In this document: in pieces, positions 43,307 to 51,797 of the stretch
Numbering within the stretch: the stretch's first letter is position 1
How the letters are laid out: every line of letters starts with the position of its first letter
Assembly (NCBI GenBank): GCA_963667505.2
Contig: OY763490.2
Span: 1,612,001 to 1,676,000, forward strand
Direction: 5' to 3'
Origin: Aldehydirespirator sp963667505
Lineage (GTDB): Bacteria; Actinomycetota; Acidimicrobiia; Acidimicrobiales; Aldehydirespiratoraceae
DNA: 64,000 bases
Position numbers and translations under genes: made by a program
Notes under the pieces: model-generated
Seen by the model: only the letters and a program-made list of their open reading frames with translations
The model's database searches: none
Told to the model about the DNA's origin: nothing

Positions 43307-45904
43307 TCAGCGCGGGCCGCGGCTGCCGCGGCGGCCGCGGCGACTGCGGGGATCGGGGCCGAGATTCCCGAAGTCCTTCTCCAGCTCCGAGTCGAACGAG
43401 TCCTCGAAGGACACCAGGCGCGGCCTCTGCGACGAAGAAGGACGCGGGTCGGTGCGCTCATCGGGGCCGCGGTCCCGTTCGAAGCCGTCCCGGCGCTGGT
43501 CGCCGCGAGCCCTGATGCGCTCGCCGCGGTCGCGGCCGCGCTGATCCGGCTCCCGCCGGCCGCGATCGCCTCCGTCGTAACGGTCGTCCCGGTCGCCGCG
43601 GCCGCGGCCCCTGTCGGCGAACGGCCGATCGCGGCGTTGCCCGTCGGCTGAGTCGCCGCGGCCACCCGGGCCGCCGGGGCCGTCACGCCTCGCGCGCCTG
43701 CGGGAGGAGCCTTCGCCGGCGATCCCGGCACTGGACTCCGACGACTTGGGCAGCAGGGAGATCCGGCCGTTGGGGTCGACGTCCTCGACCACCACCTCGA
43801 GCTCGTCGCCGAGGTCGACCACGTCCTCCACCCGGTCGATGCGCCGACCGCCTCCGAGCTTGGAGATGTGCACCAGCCCGTCCCGGCCGGGCAGGATGTT
43901 CACGAACGCGCCGAACTTGGTGATGTTCACCACTCGGCCCCTGTAGGTGGCGCCGATGTCGGCGGTGGGCGGGTCGAGGATGAGCTTGATCTGACGCTCC
44001 GCCTCCTGCACCGCATCCCGGTCGGTGGAGGCGATGGCCACCATGCCCACCGTGCCGTCGTCGTCGACGCTGATGTCGGCGCCGGTCTCGGCCTGGATGG
44101 CGTTGATCACCTTGCCCTTTGGGCCGATCACCTCGCCGATCTTCTCGACGGGGATCTCGAAGGTGCTGATCTTCGGCGCGGTGTCTCGCACGTCGGGCCT
44201 GGGCTCCATGATGGTCTCGGCCATCACGTCGAGGATGTCGAGCCGAGCCTCGCGGGCCTGCCGCAGAGCGTCGCTCAGCACCGACGCCGGAATGCCCGCG
44301 ATCTTGGTGTCGAGCTGCAGCGCGGTGATGAAGTCGGTGGTCCCGGCCACCTTGAAGTCCATGTCGCCGAAGGCGTCCTCGGCGCCGAGGATGTCGGTGA
44401 GGGTCACGTAGTCGCCTTCGGCATGGACCAGGCCCATGGCCACGCCGGCGACGGGCGCCTTGATCGGCACGCCCGCGTCCATCAGCGACAGCGTGGAGCC
44501 GCACACCGAGGCCATCGAGCTGGATCCGTTGGACGCCAGCACTTCCGAGACGGTGCGAATGGTGTAGGGCCAGTCGTCGAATCCCGGCACGACCGGGAAC
44601 ACGGCGCGCTCGGCGAGCGCGCCGTGGCCGATCTCACGCCGTTTCGGGCCTCGCATGAACCCTGTCTCGCCGGTGCAGAACGGCGGGAAGTTGTAGTGAT
44701 GGAAGTAGCGCTTCTTCTCGGTGGGCGACAGGTCGTCGATCATCATGTCGCTGCGACCGATGCCCAGGGTGGTGAAGTTGAGCACCTGCGTCTCACCCCG
44801 TTGGAACAGCCCCGAGCCGTGGGCGGTGGGAACCACTCCGACGCGGCTCATCAGCGGACGCAGCTCGTCGGTCCTGCGGCCGTCGATCCGGATCCCTTCG
44901 GTGACGATGCGACGACGCACCACCTCCTTGGTGACGGTGCGGACCGCGCTGCGGACCTGCTTGGCCACCGCGGGGTCGTCGCCGAAGTCGGCCTCCGTCT
45001 CCGAGACGACCGCGGCGACGAGCTCGGCCTCGGCGTCCTGGCGTTGAGCCTTGTCGGCGATCGTCTGCACCGAGGCGATCCTGTCCAGCGCCCGGGCGCG
45101 GACCGCCTCGAGCAACTCGTCGCTGTGGTCGAGGGCCAGCGACACCTCCATCTTGTCGGCCGCGCCGGCCTCGTCGATCAGGCGCTGCTGGAGCTCGATC
45201 ATCTCGCGGATCCAGACCTTCGAGGCCTCCAGGCCGCCGGCCAGCACGTCCTCGTCGACTTTGGGAGCGCCGTTGTCGTACAACCCCCATGTGGCGGCGG
45301 TGCCTCCGGCCTCCACCATCATCACCGCCACATCGTCCTCAGCGAGCCTGCCCGCCACGACCATCTCGAACGCGGACTCCTGGCCCTGCTCATAGGTGGG
45401 GAACGGCACCCATTCGCCCTCGGACGACCAGGCCAGCCTCACCGCCCCGATCGGTCCGTCGAAGGGTACGGGCGACAGGCACAGCGCGGCCGACGCGCCG
45501 TTGAGCGCGGCGATGTCGTAGGGGTTGGACTGGTCGGCGCCCAGCACGGTGGCCACCACGTGGACCTCGTTGCGGAACCCGTTGGGGAAGCAGGGGCGCA
45601 GCGGCCGGTCGATGAGCCGGCACGTCAGGATGGCCTGCTCGCCGGCCCGTGCCTCCCGCCGGAAGAACGAGCCGGGGATGCGGCCCGCGGCGTACATCCG
45701 CTCCTCGACATCGACGGTCAGAGGAAAGAAGTCGGCACCCTCGCGGGGGGCTTTGGCGCCGGTGGCGGTCACCAGCACGACGGTGTCGCCCATCTGCGCG
45801 GTGACCGACGCGCCGGCGAGCGGCGCCAGCAGTCCGGTCTGGAAAGTGGCCTCGCGGCCGTCGGCGCGCGTGAACGCGCCGGAAACGGATATGGCTTCAG
45901 CCAT
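43307..45904 (-). CDS. pnp: polyribonucleotide nucleotidyltransferase (PNPase)
   Basis: 865 residues. Phosphorolytic 3'-5' exoribonuclease and polymerase. Two RNase PH domains (1-~240 and ~330-560) flank a helical domain; FMRGPKRREIGHGALAERA marks the second catalytic core. KH (EVIGPKGKVINAIQ) and S1 (GRVVNITKFGAFVNILPGRDGLVHISKL) domains follow. After residue ~721 there is a 144-residue Arg/Gly/Asp-rich tail ending with an acidic patch (LVSFEDSFDSELEKDFG) and a basic end; ordinary PNPases stop after S1. ATG 45904 has AGGAG about 8 bases upstream. Confidence 0.97.
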   Translation of the reverse strand: MAEAISVSGAFTRADGREATFQTGLLAPLAGASVTAQMGDTVVLVTATGAKAPREGADFFPLTVDVEERMYAAGRIPGSFFRREARAGEQAILTCRLIDRPLRPCFPNGFRNEVHVVATVLGADQSNPYDIAALNGASAALCLSPVPFDGPIGAVRLAWSSEGEWVPFPTYEQGQESAFEMVVAGRLAEDDVAVMMVEAGGTAATWGLYDNGAPKVDEDVLAGGLEASKVWIREMIELQQRLIDEAGAADKMEVSLALDHSDELLEAVRARALDRIASVQTIADKAQRQDAEAELVAAVVSETEADFGDDPAVAKQVRSAVRTVTKEVVRRRIVTEGIRIDGRRTDELRPLMSRVGVVPTAHGSGLFQRGETQVLNFTTLGIGRSDMMIDDLSPTEKKRYFHHYNFPPFCTGETGFMRGPKRREIGHGALAERAVFPVVPGFDDWPYTIRTVSEVLASNGSSSMASVCGSTLSLMDAGVPIKAPVAGVAMGLVHAEGDYVTLTDILGAEDAFGDMDFKVAGTTDFITALQLDTKIAGIPASVLSDALRQAREARLDILDVMAETIMEPRPDVRDTAPKISTFEIPVEKIGEVIGPKGKVINAIQAETGADISVDDDGTVGMVAIASTDRDAVQEAERQIKLILDPPTADIGATYRGRVVNITKFGAFVNILPGRDGLVHISKLGGGRRIDRVEDVVDLGDELEVVVEDVDPNGRISLLPKSSESSAGIAGEGSSRRRARRDGPGGPGGRGDSADGQRRDRPFADRGRGRGDRDDRYDGGDRGRREPDQRGRDRGERIRARGDQRRDGFERDRGPDERTDPRPSSSQRPRLVSFEDSFDSELEKDFGNLGPDPRSRRGRRGSRGPR

Positions 45905-45961
45905 GGGTCTTCTCCTTGCGGGCCTCAGCGGCCCGACCCGAGGCACGACCCCGCCAGTTTC

Positions 45962-46012
45962 CCAGTCGTATCGGTCCCGCCTGCCTCAGTGGGGCGGGGC
46001 CGATACGACTGG
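45962..46012 (-). promoter_or_regulatory. long hairpin in the pnp leader
   Basis: CCAGTCGTATCGG (45962-45974) pairs perfectly with 46000-46012 and the pairing continues inward with one mismatch through CCCGCC. It lies 58 bp upstream of the pnp start. A leader stem-loop cut by RNase III controls pnp in Escherichia coli; the same role here is inference. Confidence 0.6.
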
Positions 46013-46060
46013 CACCGGTGCGGCCGTGCCGTGTTTGGATGGTTACTGGGATTCGTCGTC

Positions 46061-46092
46061 GGCTGACTGGCGCTCGGGGCGTCCAGTCAGCC
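46061..46092 (-). promoter_or_regulatory. hairpin between rpsO and pnp
   Basis: GGCTGACTGG (46061-46070) pairs with CCAGTCAGCC (46083-46092) around a 12-base loop. It follows the rpsO terminator and precedes the pnp leader hairpin. Confidence 0.6.
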
Positions 46093-46093
46093 G

Positions 46094-46121
46094 AAAAGGG
46101 CGGCCCCAATGGGTGCCGCCC
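46094..46121 (-). terminator. intrinsic terminator after rpsO
   Basis: On the minus strand GGGCGGC, a 10-base loop, GCCGCCC and then TTTT; it lies 9 bp past the rpsO stop. The U-tract is short, so read-through into pnp is likely. Confidence 0.7.
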
Positions 46122-46129
46122 CGTCGTGT

Positions 46130-46411
46130 TCAGCGTCGCAGACCGAGGTGGGCGATGATCGCCCGGTACCGCTCGACGTCATTCTCCTTCACGTAGTCGA
46201 GCAGCCTCCTGCGCCGACCGACCAGCATCAGCAGGCCCCGCCGACTGTGATGGTCCTTCTTGTGGACCCTCAGGTGCTCGGTGAGGTGGTTGATGCGAGC
46301 CGACAGCAGTGCGATCTGCACTTCGGTGGAACCGGTGTCGTTCTCGGCGAGGCCGAAGGCCTTCGCCGTGGAGGCGATGGTCTCGGCCTTGGGTGGGAGG
46401 GTGGTTGGCAT
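46130..46411 (-). CDS. rpsO: 30S ribosomal protein S15
   Basis: 93 residues. Binds 16S rRNA helix 22 in the platform of the small subunit. DTGSTEVQIALLSARINHLTEHLRVHKKDHHSRRGLL is the unmistakable core (shown only in part by the motifs GSTEVQIALL and HKKDHHSRRGLL). ATG 46411 is preceded by GGAGAAGCA. rpsO-pnp is the widely conserved gene order. Confidence 0.97.
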   Translation of the reverse strand: MPTTLPPKAETIASTAKAFGLAENDTGSTEVQIALLSARINHLTEHLRVHKKDHHSRRGLLMLVGRRRRLLDYVKENDVERYRAIIAHLGLRR

Positions 46412-46590
46412 TGCTTCTCCGGTCGGGTTTCGGACCCTGCCGCCTGGCCCGCTGTGCGAGACCGGCAGCATGCGTGCTGCACACGACAAGCCCCGCCGTC
46501 GGCGGAGCCGCCTCAGGCTACCGCCGACCACCCGCCTTCACGCGGCTGCGCCACTCGCCCCAGGTTGGCCGTGCGGCACGGAGACTGGGG

Positions 46591-49500
46591 CTAATTAGTA
46601 GGCCCCTTCTCGACCCAGGCGCTCTTGGTGCCGTTGATGTCGGTGCGCACGCGGTATCTGCCGGCCAGACTAGACAGCGAGGCCTCCGTGGTCGTATCGG
46701 ACGTGGGCCCTATGGTGCTGTGCGTCTGCCAGTTGGATTGGCCGTGCTGCTGCCACTCCACGTCGTAGCTGACGGCACCCGACACGCCGGACGGCTTGCC
46801 CCAGCTGACTCTTATCCCCCCTCCGCTGAAACCATGCCATGCGAGGTTCTCCGGCGGGGGCACCACGGTGGTGAACGCGTCTGCGGTGTCGAGTATCGTG
46901 CCGGTGGCGCAGGTGCTGTCGCTGTAGGCGTAGTAGGTGTACGTCGCGCCCGGGCTCAGGCCGGTTAGGGCCTGGGTGCTGGCGGTGACGGGGCCTTGGC
47001 AGGCGGTGTGCGGCCCGGTGTTGGCCTTGTAGTACCAACTGATGCCGGCTCGGTGGGCGAGGTTGAGCGTCGCCCCCGTCGCCGAGACCCCGGTGACGGT
47101 GAGGATGGGGTTGATCGTCGCGCTCACCTTGAACAGACCCGAACCGGTCTGGTCCCCCCAGGCACTGCTGGTATAGCGCTTGGCATCATCGGCGATCGTC
47201 CAGCCGAAGTCGCCCGGGGTGTTGGTCTGGCCATTCGACAGCGTCGTCTCCCACGAATAGGCGTTGCTGCTCGTCGCGCCGGTCCCCGTGAGCACCAAGA
47301 AGTAGCCATCGGTGTCCGACAGCGTGCAGGTGGTGTTCGTCGGGCAGGTGAAGGTGGCCTCCCCCGGCAAGGTCGGGTTGGCGCCGGTGAGGGTGTAGGC
47401 CGCCGTCGACGCCGGGTTGCCGCTGGAGTCCTCGTGAACCGCCACGGACAGGTCGCCGGCAGTGGTGCCGACGGACCAGATCTTGACGGTCACGCTCTTC
47501 AGCGTGTACCCGTTCGCGCTGGACCCGATGTCGAACCCGGTGGCCGCGTGATTGCCGCTGTACACCGCGACCCCACTCGCCGACGAAGACTCGCTGAGAT
47601 TGCTCACCGAGGGATAAGCCAGCGTGGTGAACGTCTCCGAGACGATCGCGTTCGTGCAGGACGAGTCGCTGTGGGCCGTGTACGTGTAGGAGGTGCCCGC
47701 CGTGAGGTCGGACAGGTTCTCCGTCGCTCCCGCCGCGGTCGCCGTGCCCATCGACGTGCAATCCGAACTGCTCGGAGTCGTCTGCTTGAGCCACCACGCC
47801 CCGGTGTATTCGGCAAGGGTCAACACCGCAGACGTCGACGTGATGCTCGACGCCGACAATGTGATCGGGTCGATCAGCGGTAGCAGCCGCTGGAGTTCGG
47901 ACCACGTGTTGGTGGCGGTCATGGCGATGTCGTACGTCTTGGTGTTGTCGATGGAGTAGTTGTTGCTGTCGTCGGTCCAAGTGGAGATGGTGACGCTGTG
48001 CTCAGAGGCCGTGTGGACCTGGCCGGTCAGGGTGGCGCAAGTCGTGTAGTCGGGTTGCTGCCCCTTCACATACACATCGCATTCGAATTCGTAGTCGGTC
48101 GCCCATTCGACCGGCTTCCACGTCAAGGTGATCTGGCCATCGCCACGCGTGTGCGACAGGTTCCGAGGGCCCGAATGAATTAGCCGGGTCAGCTCTGACG
48201 TCGCCCAGCCACTCGCCGCAGAGTCATCGTTGTTCTTGACGGCGCGCACGGCCACCATGAACCCGCGGGTCCCAGTGATCGTGTATCTGCCCGGCTCTCC
48301 GTAGCCGCTCTGGCGCCAGTACTGGGTTATGGCCAGCGGCTGGCTCTCGCTGCTCGGAACCGTCGTGAACTGGACGATGTCCGAGGAGTCCTCCCAGCCG
48401 CACAGATCCCACTTCCAGCCGTAATAGGAGCACACGAAGTTGTAGCCGTCCGCGCCCGACACCGTCGACCACTGGACATGATTCCTGGAACAAATAATCA
48501 AACGGCCACAAACCATCAATGCTCTTGTGATCGTGCCCAGGGTGGGCGTGGCGAGTTTGGTGTTGGCGGGCTGCACCCCGGCCCCGGCCGCGGTAGCCAA
48601 TGCGGTGGCCGAGGCGCCGCGGGCCGTGTTGGCGTTGTAGTCGACCAGCAGGTCGTTTGACGGCAGCCGTGAGACTTCGGTCCAGGGGCCGGTGTTGTTG
48701 TTGTTGCGGGCGCGCACGGCGATGTAGTCGATGGTGGTCGTCGTGGTGTAGCGGTGCGACGTGGCGGCGATGTTGTCGGCCACGCTGTGCCAGGTGGTGC
48801 TGTTCTGGGCTTTGGCCCGCACGTCGTATCCGGTCGCGCCGGCCACCGCGTCCCAGTCGATGTCGAGGTAGCCGTCGTCGGGATCCACCGTCAGGTTCTG
48901 CACCGCGCCAGGCGACGTCCACGGCCCCGCCGACGGCGAGTTGCGCCAACCGCTGTCACCGCCCGCGTTGCGGGCCCGCACACCCACGATGTACGTCGCG
49001 CTGTTCGTCACACCGGCGATCGTGATGCTGCTCGCCGTGTGGTTCAGCGCGGCCAGGCTCCAGCTCTTGCCGCTGTCAGCGCTGTAGGTGACGTGATAGC
49101 TCGTCGCCCCCGCAACCGCAGCCCACGAAGCCTCCAGCGTCCCGTCGTCCCGCAGCACCGACACCGACACCGGCGCAGACGGCGCAGACGGCGTCCACGG
49201 CCCCGCCGCAGGCGAGTTCCGCCAACCACTGTCACCGCCCGCGTTGCGAGCCCGCACACCCACGATGTACGTCGCGCTGTTCGACACACCGCTGATCGTG
49301 ATGCTGCTCGCAGTGTGGTTCAAAGCGGCCAGGCTCCAACTCTTGCCGCCGTCGGAGCTGTAGGTGACGTGATAGCTCGTCGCCCCCGCAACCGCAGCCC
49401 ACGAAGCCTCCAGCGTCCCGTCGTCCCGCAGCACCGACACCGACACCGGAGCGGACGGCGCGGACGGAGCGGGCGGCGTCCACGGCCCCGCCGCAGGCGA

Positions 49501-50163
49501 ATTGCGCCAACCGCTGTCACCGCTGCTGTTGCGGGCCCGCACACCCACGATGTAGGTGGCATTGTTCGACACACCGCTGATCGTGATGCTGCTCGCCGCA
49601 TGGTTCAGCGCGGCCAGGCTCCAGCTCTTGCCGCTGTCGGAGCTGTAGGTGACGTGATAGCTCGTCGCCCCCGCAACCGCAGCCCACGAAGCCTCCAGCG
49701 CACCGTCGGAGCGCGCCACCGACACCGACACCGGCGCAGACGGCGCAGACGGCGCAGCAGGCGCCGTCCACGGCCCCGCCGCAGGCGAATTGCGCCAACC
49801 GCTGTCACCCGCCGCGTTGCGGGCCCGCACACCCACCACATAGGTGGCATCATTCGACACACCGCTGATCGTGATGCTGCTCGCAGTGTGGTTCAAAGCG
49901 GCCAGGCTCCAGCTCCCGCCGTTGTCGGAGCTGTAGGTGACGTGATAGCTCGTCGCCCCCTCCACCGCCGGCCACGAAGCCTCCAGCGTCCCGTCAGCAC
50001 GCGCCACCGACACCGACGACGGCGCAGACGGCGCCCCGCTCTGCGCGCCCGCGCCCGTACCCGGCACCAGCACCAGACTCGCGGCCATCGCCAACAAGAC
50101 CACTACCCCCCCCCTGCGACGGCACCCAACTATACGGGAACCCGATACACGACTCTTATACAT
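46591..50163 (-). CDS. large secreted fibronectin type III protein, copy 1
   Basis: 1190 residues from ATG 50163 (GGAGG 5 bases upstream). A signal peptide (RRRGGVVVLLAMAASLVLVPG) is followed by four nearly identical ~96-residue Fn3 repeats (about 44-427), each with ATSYHVTYSSD, SWSLAALNH and VGVRARN..GDSGWRNSPAAGPW. A fifth, divergent Fn3 (about 430-520) and further beta domains follow, then a choice-of-anchor-like domain (~840-980) and two terminal Fn3-like units. No LPxTG or membrane anchor is seen at the C-terminus. It is probably a secreted or surface adhesin-like protein. The identical repeats and a second copy at 53.8-55.9 kb show active duplication. Confidence 0.85.
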   Translation of the reverse strand: MYKSRVSGSRIVGCRRRGGVVVLLAMAASLVLVPGTGAGAQSGAPSAPSSVSVARADGTLEASWPAVEGATSYHVTYSSDNGGSWSLAALNHTASSITISGVSNDATYVVGVRARNAAGDSGWRNSPAAGPWTAPAAPSAPSAPVSVSVARSDGALEASWAAVAGATSYHVTYSSDSGKSWSLAALNHAASSITISGVSNNATYIVGVRARNSSGDSGWRNSPAAGPWTPPAPSAPSAPVSVSVLRDDGTLEASWAAVAGATSYHVTYSSDGGKSWSLAALNHTASSITISGVSNSATYIVGVRARNAGGDSGWRNSPAAGPWTPSAPSAPVSVSVLRDDGTLEASWAAVAGATSYHVTYSADSGKSWSLAALNHTASSITIAGVTNSATYIVGVRARNAGGDSGWRNSPSAGPWTSPGAVQNLTVDPDDGYLDIDWDAVAGATGYDVRAKAQNSTTWHSVADNIAATSHRYTTTTTIDYIAVRARNNNNTGPWTEVSRLPSNDLLVDYNANTARGASATALATAAGAGVQPANTKLATPTLGTITRALMVCGRLIICSRNHVQWSTVSGADGYNFVCSYYGWKWDLCGWEDSSDIVQFTTVPSSESQPLAITQYWRQSGYGEPGRYTITGTRGFMVAVRAVKNNDDSAASGWATSELTRLIHSGPRNLSHTRGDGQITLTWKPVEWATDYEFECDVYVKGQQPDYTTCATLTGQVHTASEHSVTISTWTDDSNNYSIDNTKTYDIAMTATNTWSELQRLLPLIDPITLSASSITSTSAVLTLAEYTGAWWLKQTTPSSSDCTSMGTATAAGATENLSDLTAGTSYTYTAHSDSSCTNAIVSETFTTLAYPSVSNLSESSSASGVAVYSGNHAATGFDIGSSANGYTLKSVTVKIWSVGTTAGDLSVAVHEDSSGNPASTAAYTLTGANPTLPGEATFTCPTNTTCTLSDTDGYFLVLTGTGATSSNAYSWETTLSNGQTNTPGDFGWTIADDAKRYTSSAWGDQTGSGLFKVSATINPILTVTGVSATGATLNLAHRAGISWYYKANTGPHTACQGPVTASTQALTGLSPGATYTYYAYSDSTCATGTILDTADAFTTVVPPPENLAWHGFSGGGIRVSWGKPSGVSGAVSYDVEWQQHGQSNWQTHSTIGPTSDTTTEASLSSLAGRYRVRTDINGTKSAWVEKGPTN

Positions 50164-50208
50164 GAAGACCTCCACATAGTGCTCTAACCGCACCAACTGT
50201 ACGAAAAA

Positions 50209-50237
50209 ACCCTAACACCCAGAACACACCCAATCAA
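50209..50237 (-). promoter_or_regulatory. promoter of Fn3 gene copy 1
   Basis: On the minus strand TTGATT (50232-50237), 17 bp, TAGGGT (50209-50214), 46 bp before the start codon. The same element is present at copy 2. Upstream identity between the two copies stops at 50240. Confidence 0.6.
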
Positions 50238-50240
50238 GCC

Positions 50241-50270
50241 AGCTCTTCTCGAATGAGGTCGAAGCAGGAG
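50241..50270 (+). mobile_element. ISL3-like terminal inverted repeat, solitary
   Basis: AGCTCTTCTCGAATGAGGTC and the following bases closely resemble the sequence at 52655 (GGCTCTTCGCGAATGAGGTC) and the GGCTCT end of the decayed ISL3 element at 53766. It sits directly at the upstream edge of the Fn3 promoter and at the left edge of the rloA/rloB region, as if an element had inserted there. The remainder of 50271-50406 shows no gene. Confidence 0.5.
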
Positions 50271-50406
50271 CACCCACACCCCAACCGGGCCGGGCGACGT
50301 TGCACATGTCGTGGATTCGGGTCGCCTCGTCCTCTCAGGTGCCAGCTACGGCTGCCAGGAGCCCACCTGTCCGACGGGGTCAGGACCTACTTTCCGGGCC
50401 TCCGGG

Positions 50407-50435
50407 TTGATATTTCGCGGATTGTCTGCGATATT
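50407..50435 (+). promoter_or_regulatory. rloA promoter, possibly leaderless
   Basis: TTGATA (50407-50412), 17 bp, GATATT (50430-50435). The GTG start lies only 6 bp after the -10, so transcription would begin at or near the start codon; leaderless mRNAs are common in actinobacteria. The patch is AT-rich against the local background. Confidence 0.45.
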
Positions 50436-50441
50436 GATGAT

Positions 50442-51797
50442 GTGAACGACGCCGTTTCTGAGTCACGGCCCTCGGTTCTGCTCGCGTTCCGGGCTGAGAA
50501 CGCTCGTTCGTTCAAGGACGAGACCGAGTTGTCGATGCTGGCCACCGCCATGGCGGAGAAGCAGTACGTCCGCGCAGTCCCCTGGCGCGAGGGCGGATCC
50601 CCGGTTCGCGTGCTCCCGGCGGCGGGCGCCTTCGGAGCGAACGGCTCCGGCAAGAGCAACCTGCTCAAGGTCATGGCCGACATGAGGCGCCTAGTACTCA
50701 ACTCGTTCCGGTCCGGCGTTCCCGGCGGCGGCATTCTCCGATGGCCGTTCCGTCTCGACGAGCAGTCCCCGCTGATGGCGTCGCGCTATGAGGCGGACAT
50801 CGTGCTCAACGGCGTCCGCCACGAGTACGGCTTCGAGCTAGACGACGAGCGGGTGGCACAGGAGTGGGCACACCACTACCCGAAGGGCCGCGCCGCGCTG
50901 CTGTTCCACCGTCAAGGCGAAGCCGTCCGACTGGGCACAGCCGAGCGCGCCCGTAGCCGGGCTGTCCTCAACCTGCTGCGACCGAACGCGCTGTTCGTCT
51001 CCACGGCTGCCGCTATCGACCATCCGGCGCTGTTGCCGCTGTACCAGTGGTTCGGCCAGAACCTCCGGCTGGCCGAGGCTGACTCGCGGTTGGCCCGCCA
51101 GGTGCTGACCGCAGCGATGATCGACAAAGGCCAGCGGGATGCAGTCCTGCAACTGCTACGGGCAGCGGACCTAGGAATCACCGATGTGCGCAAGCAACTC
51201 CCGGATCCGGCCATGCAGGAGAAGGTGCGCCGGGTCCTGAGCATCCTGATGGACGCCGAGGACGAACCCGACCACGACGTTCCTCTGGCGCCCACGGACT
51301 TCAGCGAGATCACAGGGATCAACCTGGTCCACCGAGGAGCAGCCGTCGACGTCGAGATGGACAACGTGGACGAGTCCCTCGGAACCCTGGTGTGGTTCGG
51401 GCTCGTCGGCCCCGTGATCGAGTCCTTGGCGGCCGGCACGGTCCTGCTCGCCGACGAGCTCGACGCCAGCCTCCACCCGGACCTCGTCGCGCAACTCGTT
51501 CGGCTCTACCAGAACCCCCAGACGAACCCCAACCACGCCCAACTCGTGTTCAACTCACATGACACGTCGCTCCTTGGCGGTGCAGTCGGGGAACGGCTGC
51601 TGGGGCGCGACCAGATCTGGTTCACCCAGAAGCTCAACGACGGCCGGACCCAGCTCTACCAGCTCATCGACTTCGAGCCCCGCAAGCAGGAGGCTGTCGC
51701 AAGGCGCTACCTGGACGGATGGTACGGAGCCAAGCCGATCATCTCGTCAGCCGAGTTCGAGGCCGCGGTCGATGCGGTCCTGTCCGCAGTCGATTGA
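50442..51797 (+). CDS. RloA-like AAA ATPase of a two-gene defence system
   Basis: 451 residues, ABC-type/SMC-like AAA ATPase of the AAA_15/21 group. LLAFRAENARSFKDETELSMLA is the family N-terminus, Walker A is AFGANGSGKSNLLK near residue 66-79, and the C-terminal half has LLADELDASLHPDLVAQLV (Walker B, with the D-loop) followed by LVFNSHDTSLLG (His switch). The gene overlaps the RloB-like gene by 4 bp (TTGA). RloA/RloB pairs, also called AbiL-like, occur in defence and restriction-modification islands, and related ATPase-TOPRIM pairs abort phage infection. Position between mobile fragments supports acquisition by transfer. Start GTG 50442 gives NDAVSESRPSVLLAF. Confidence 0.82.
   Translation: MNDAVSESRPSVLLAFRAENARSFKDETELSMLATAMAEKQYVRAVPWREGGSPVRVLPAAGAFGANGSGKSNLLKVMADMRRLVLNSFRSGVPGGGILRWPFRLDEQSPLMASRYEADIVLNGVRHEYGFELDDERVAQEWAHHYPKGRAALLFHRQGEAVRLGTAERARSRAVLNLLRPNALFVSTAAAIDHPALLPLYQWFGQNLRLAEADSRLARQVLTAAMIDKGQRDAVLQLLRAADLGITDVRKQLPDPAMQEKVRRVLSILMDAEDEPDHDVPLAPTDFSEITGINLVHRGAAVDVEMDNVDESLGTLVWFGLVGPVIESLAAGTVLLADELDASLHPDLVAQLVRLYQNPQTNPNHAQLVFNSHDTSLLGGAVGERLLGRDQIWFTQKLNDGRTQLYQLIDFEPRKQEAVARRYLDGWYGAKPIISSAEFEAAVDAVLSAVD

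Noticed and set aside
43868..46066. 732-codon open frame opposite pnp
   Set aside because: Antisense shadow; PNPase on the minus strand has full conservation and a ribosome site.
46591..46700. LPxTG or other sorting signal at the end of the large fibronectin protein
   Set aside because: The C-terminus ends after a beta strand without hydrophobic segment or sorting motif.
48754..50187. 477-codon Arg/His-rich frame opposite the fibronectin gene
   Set aside because: Its repeats only mirror the Fn3 repeats of the minus strand.
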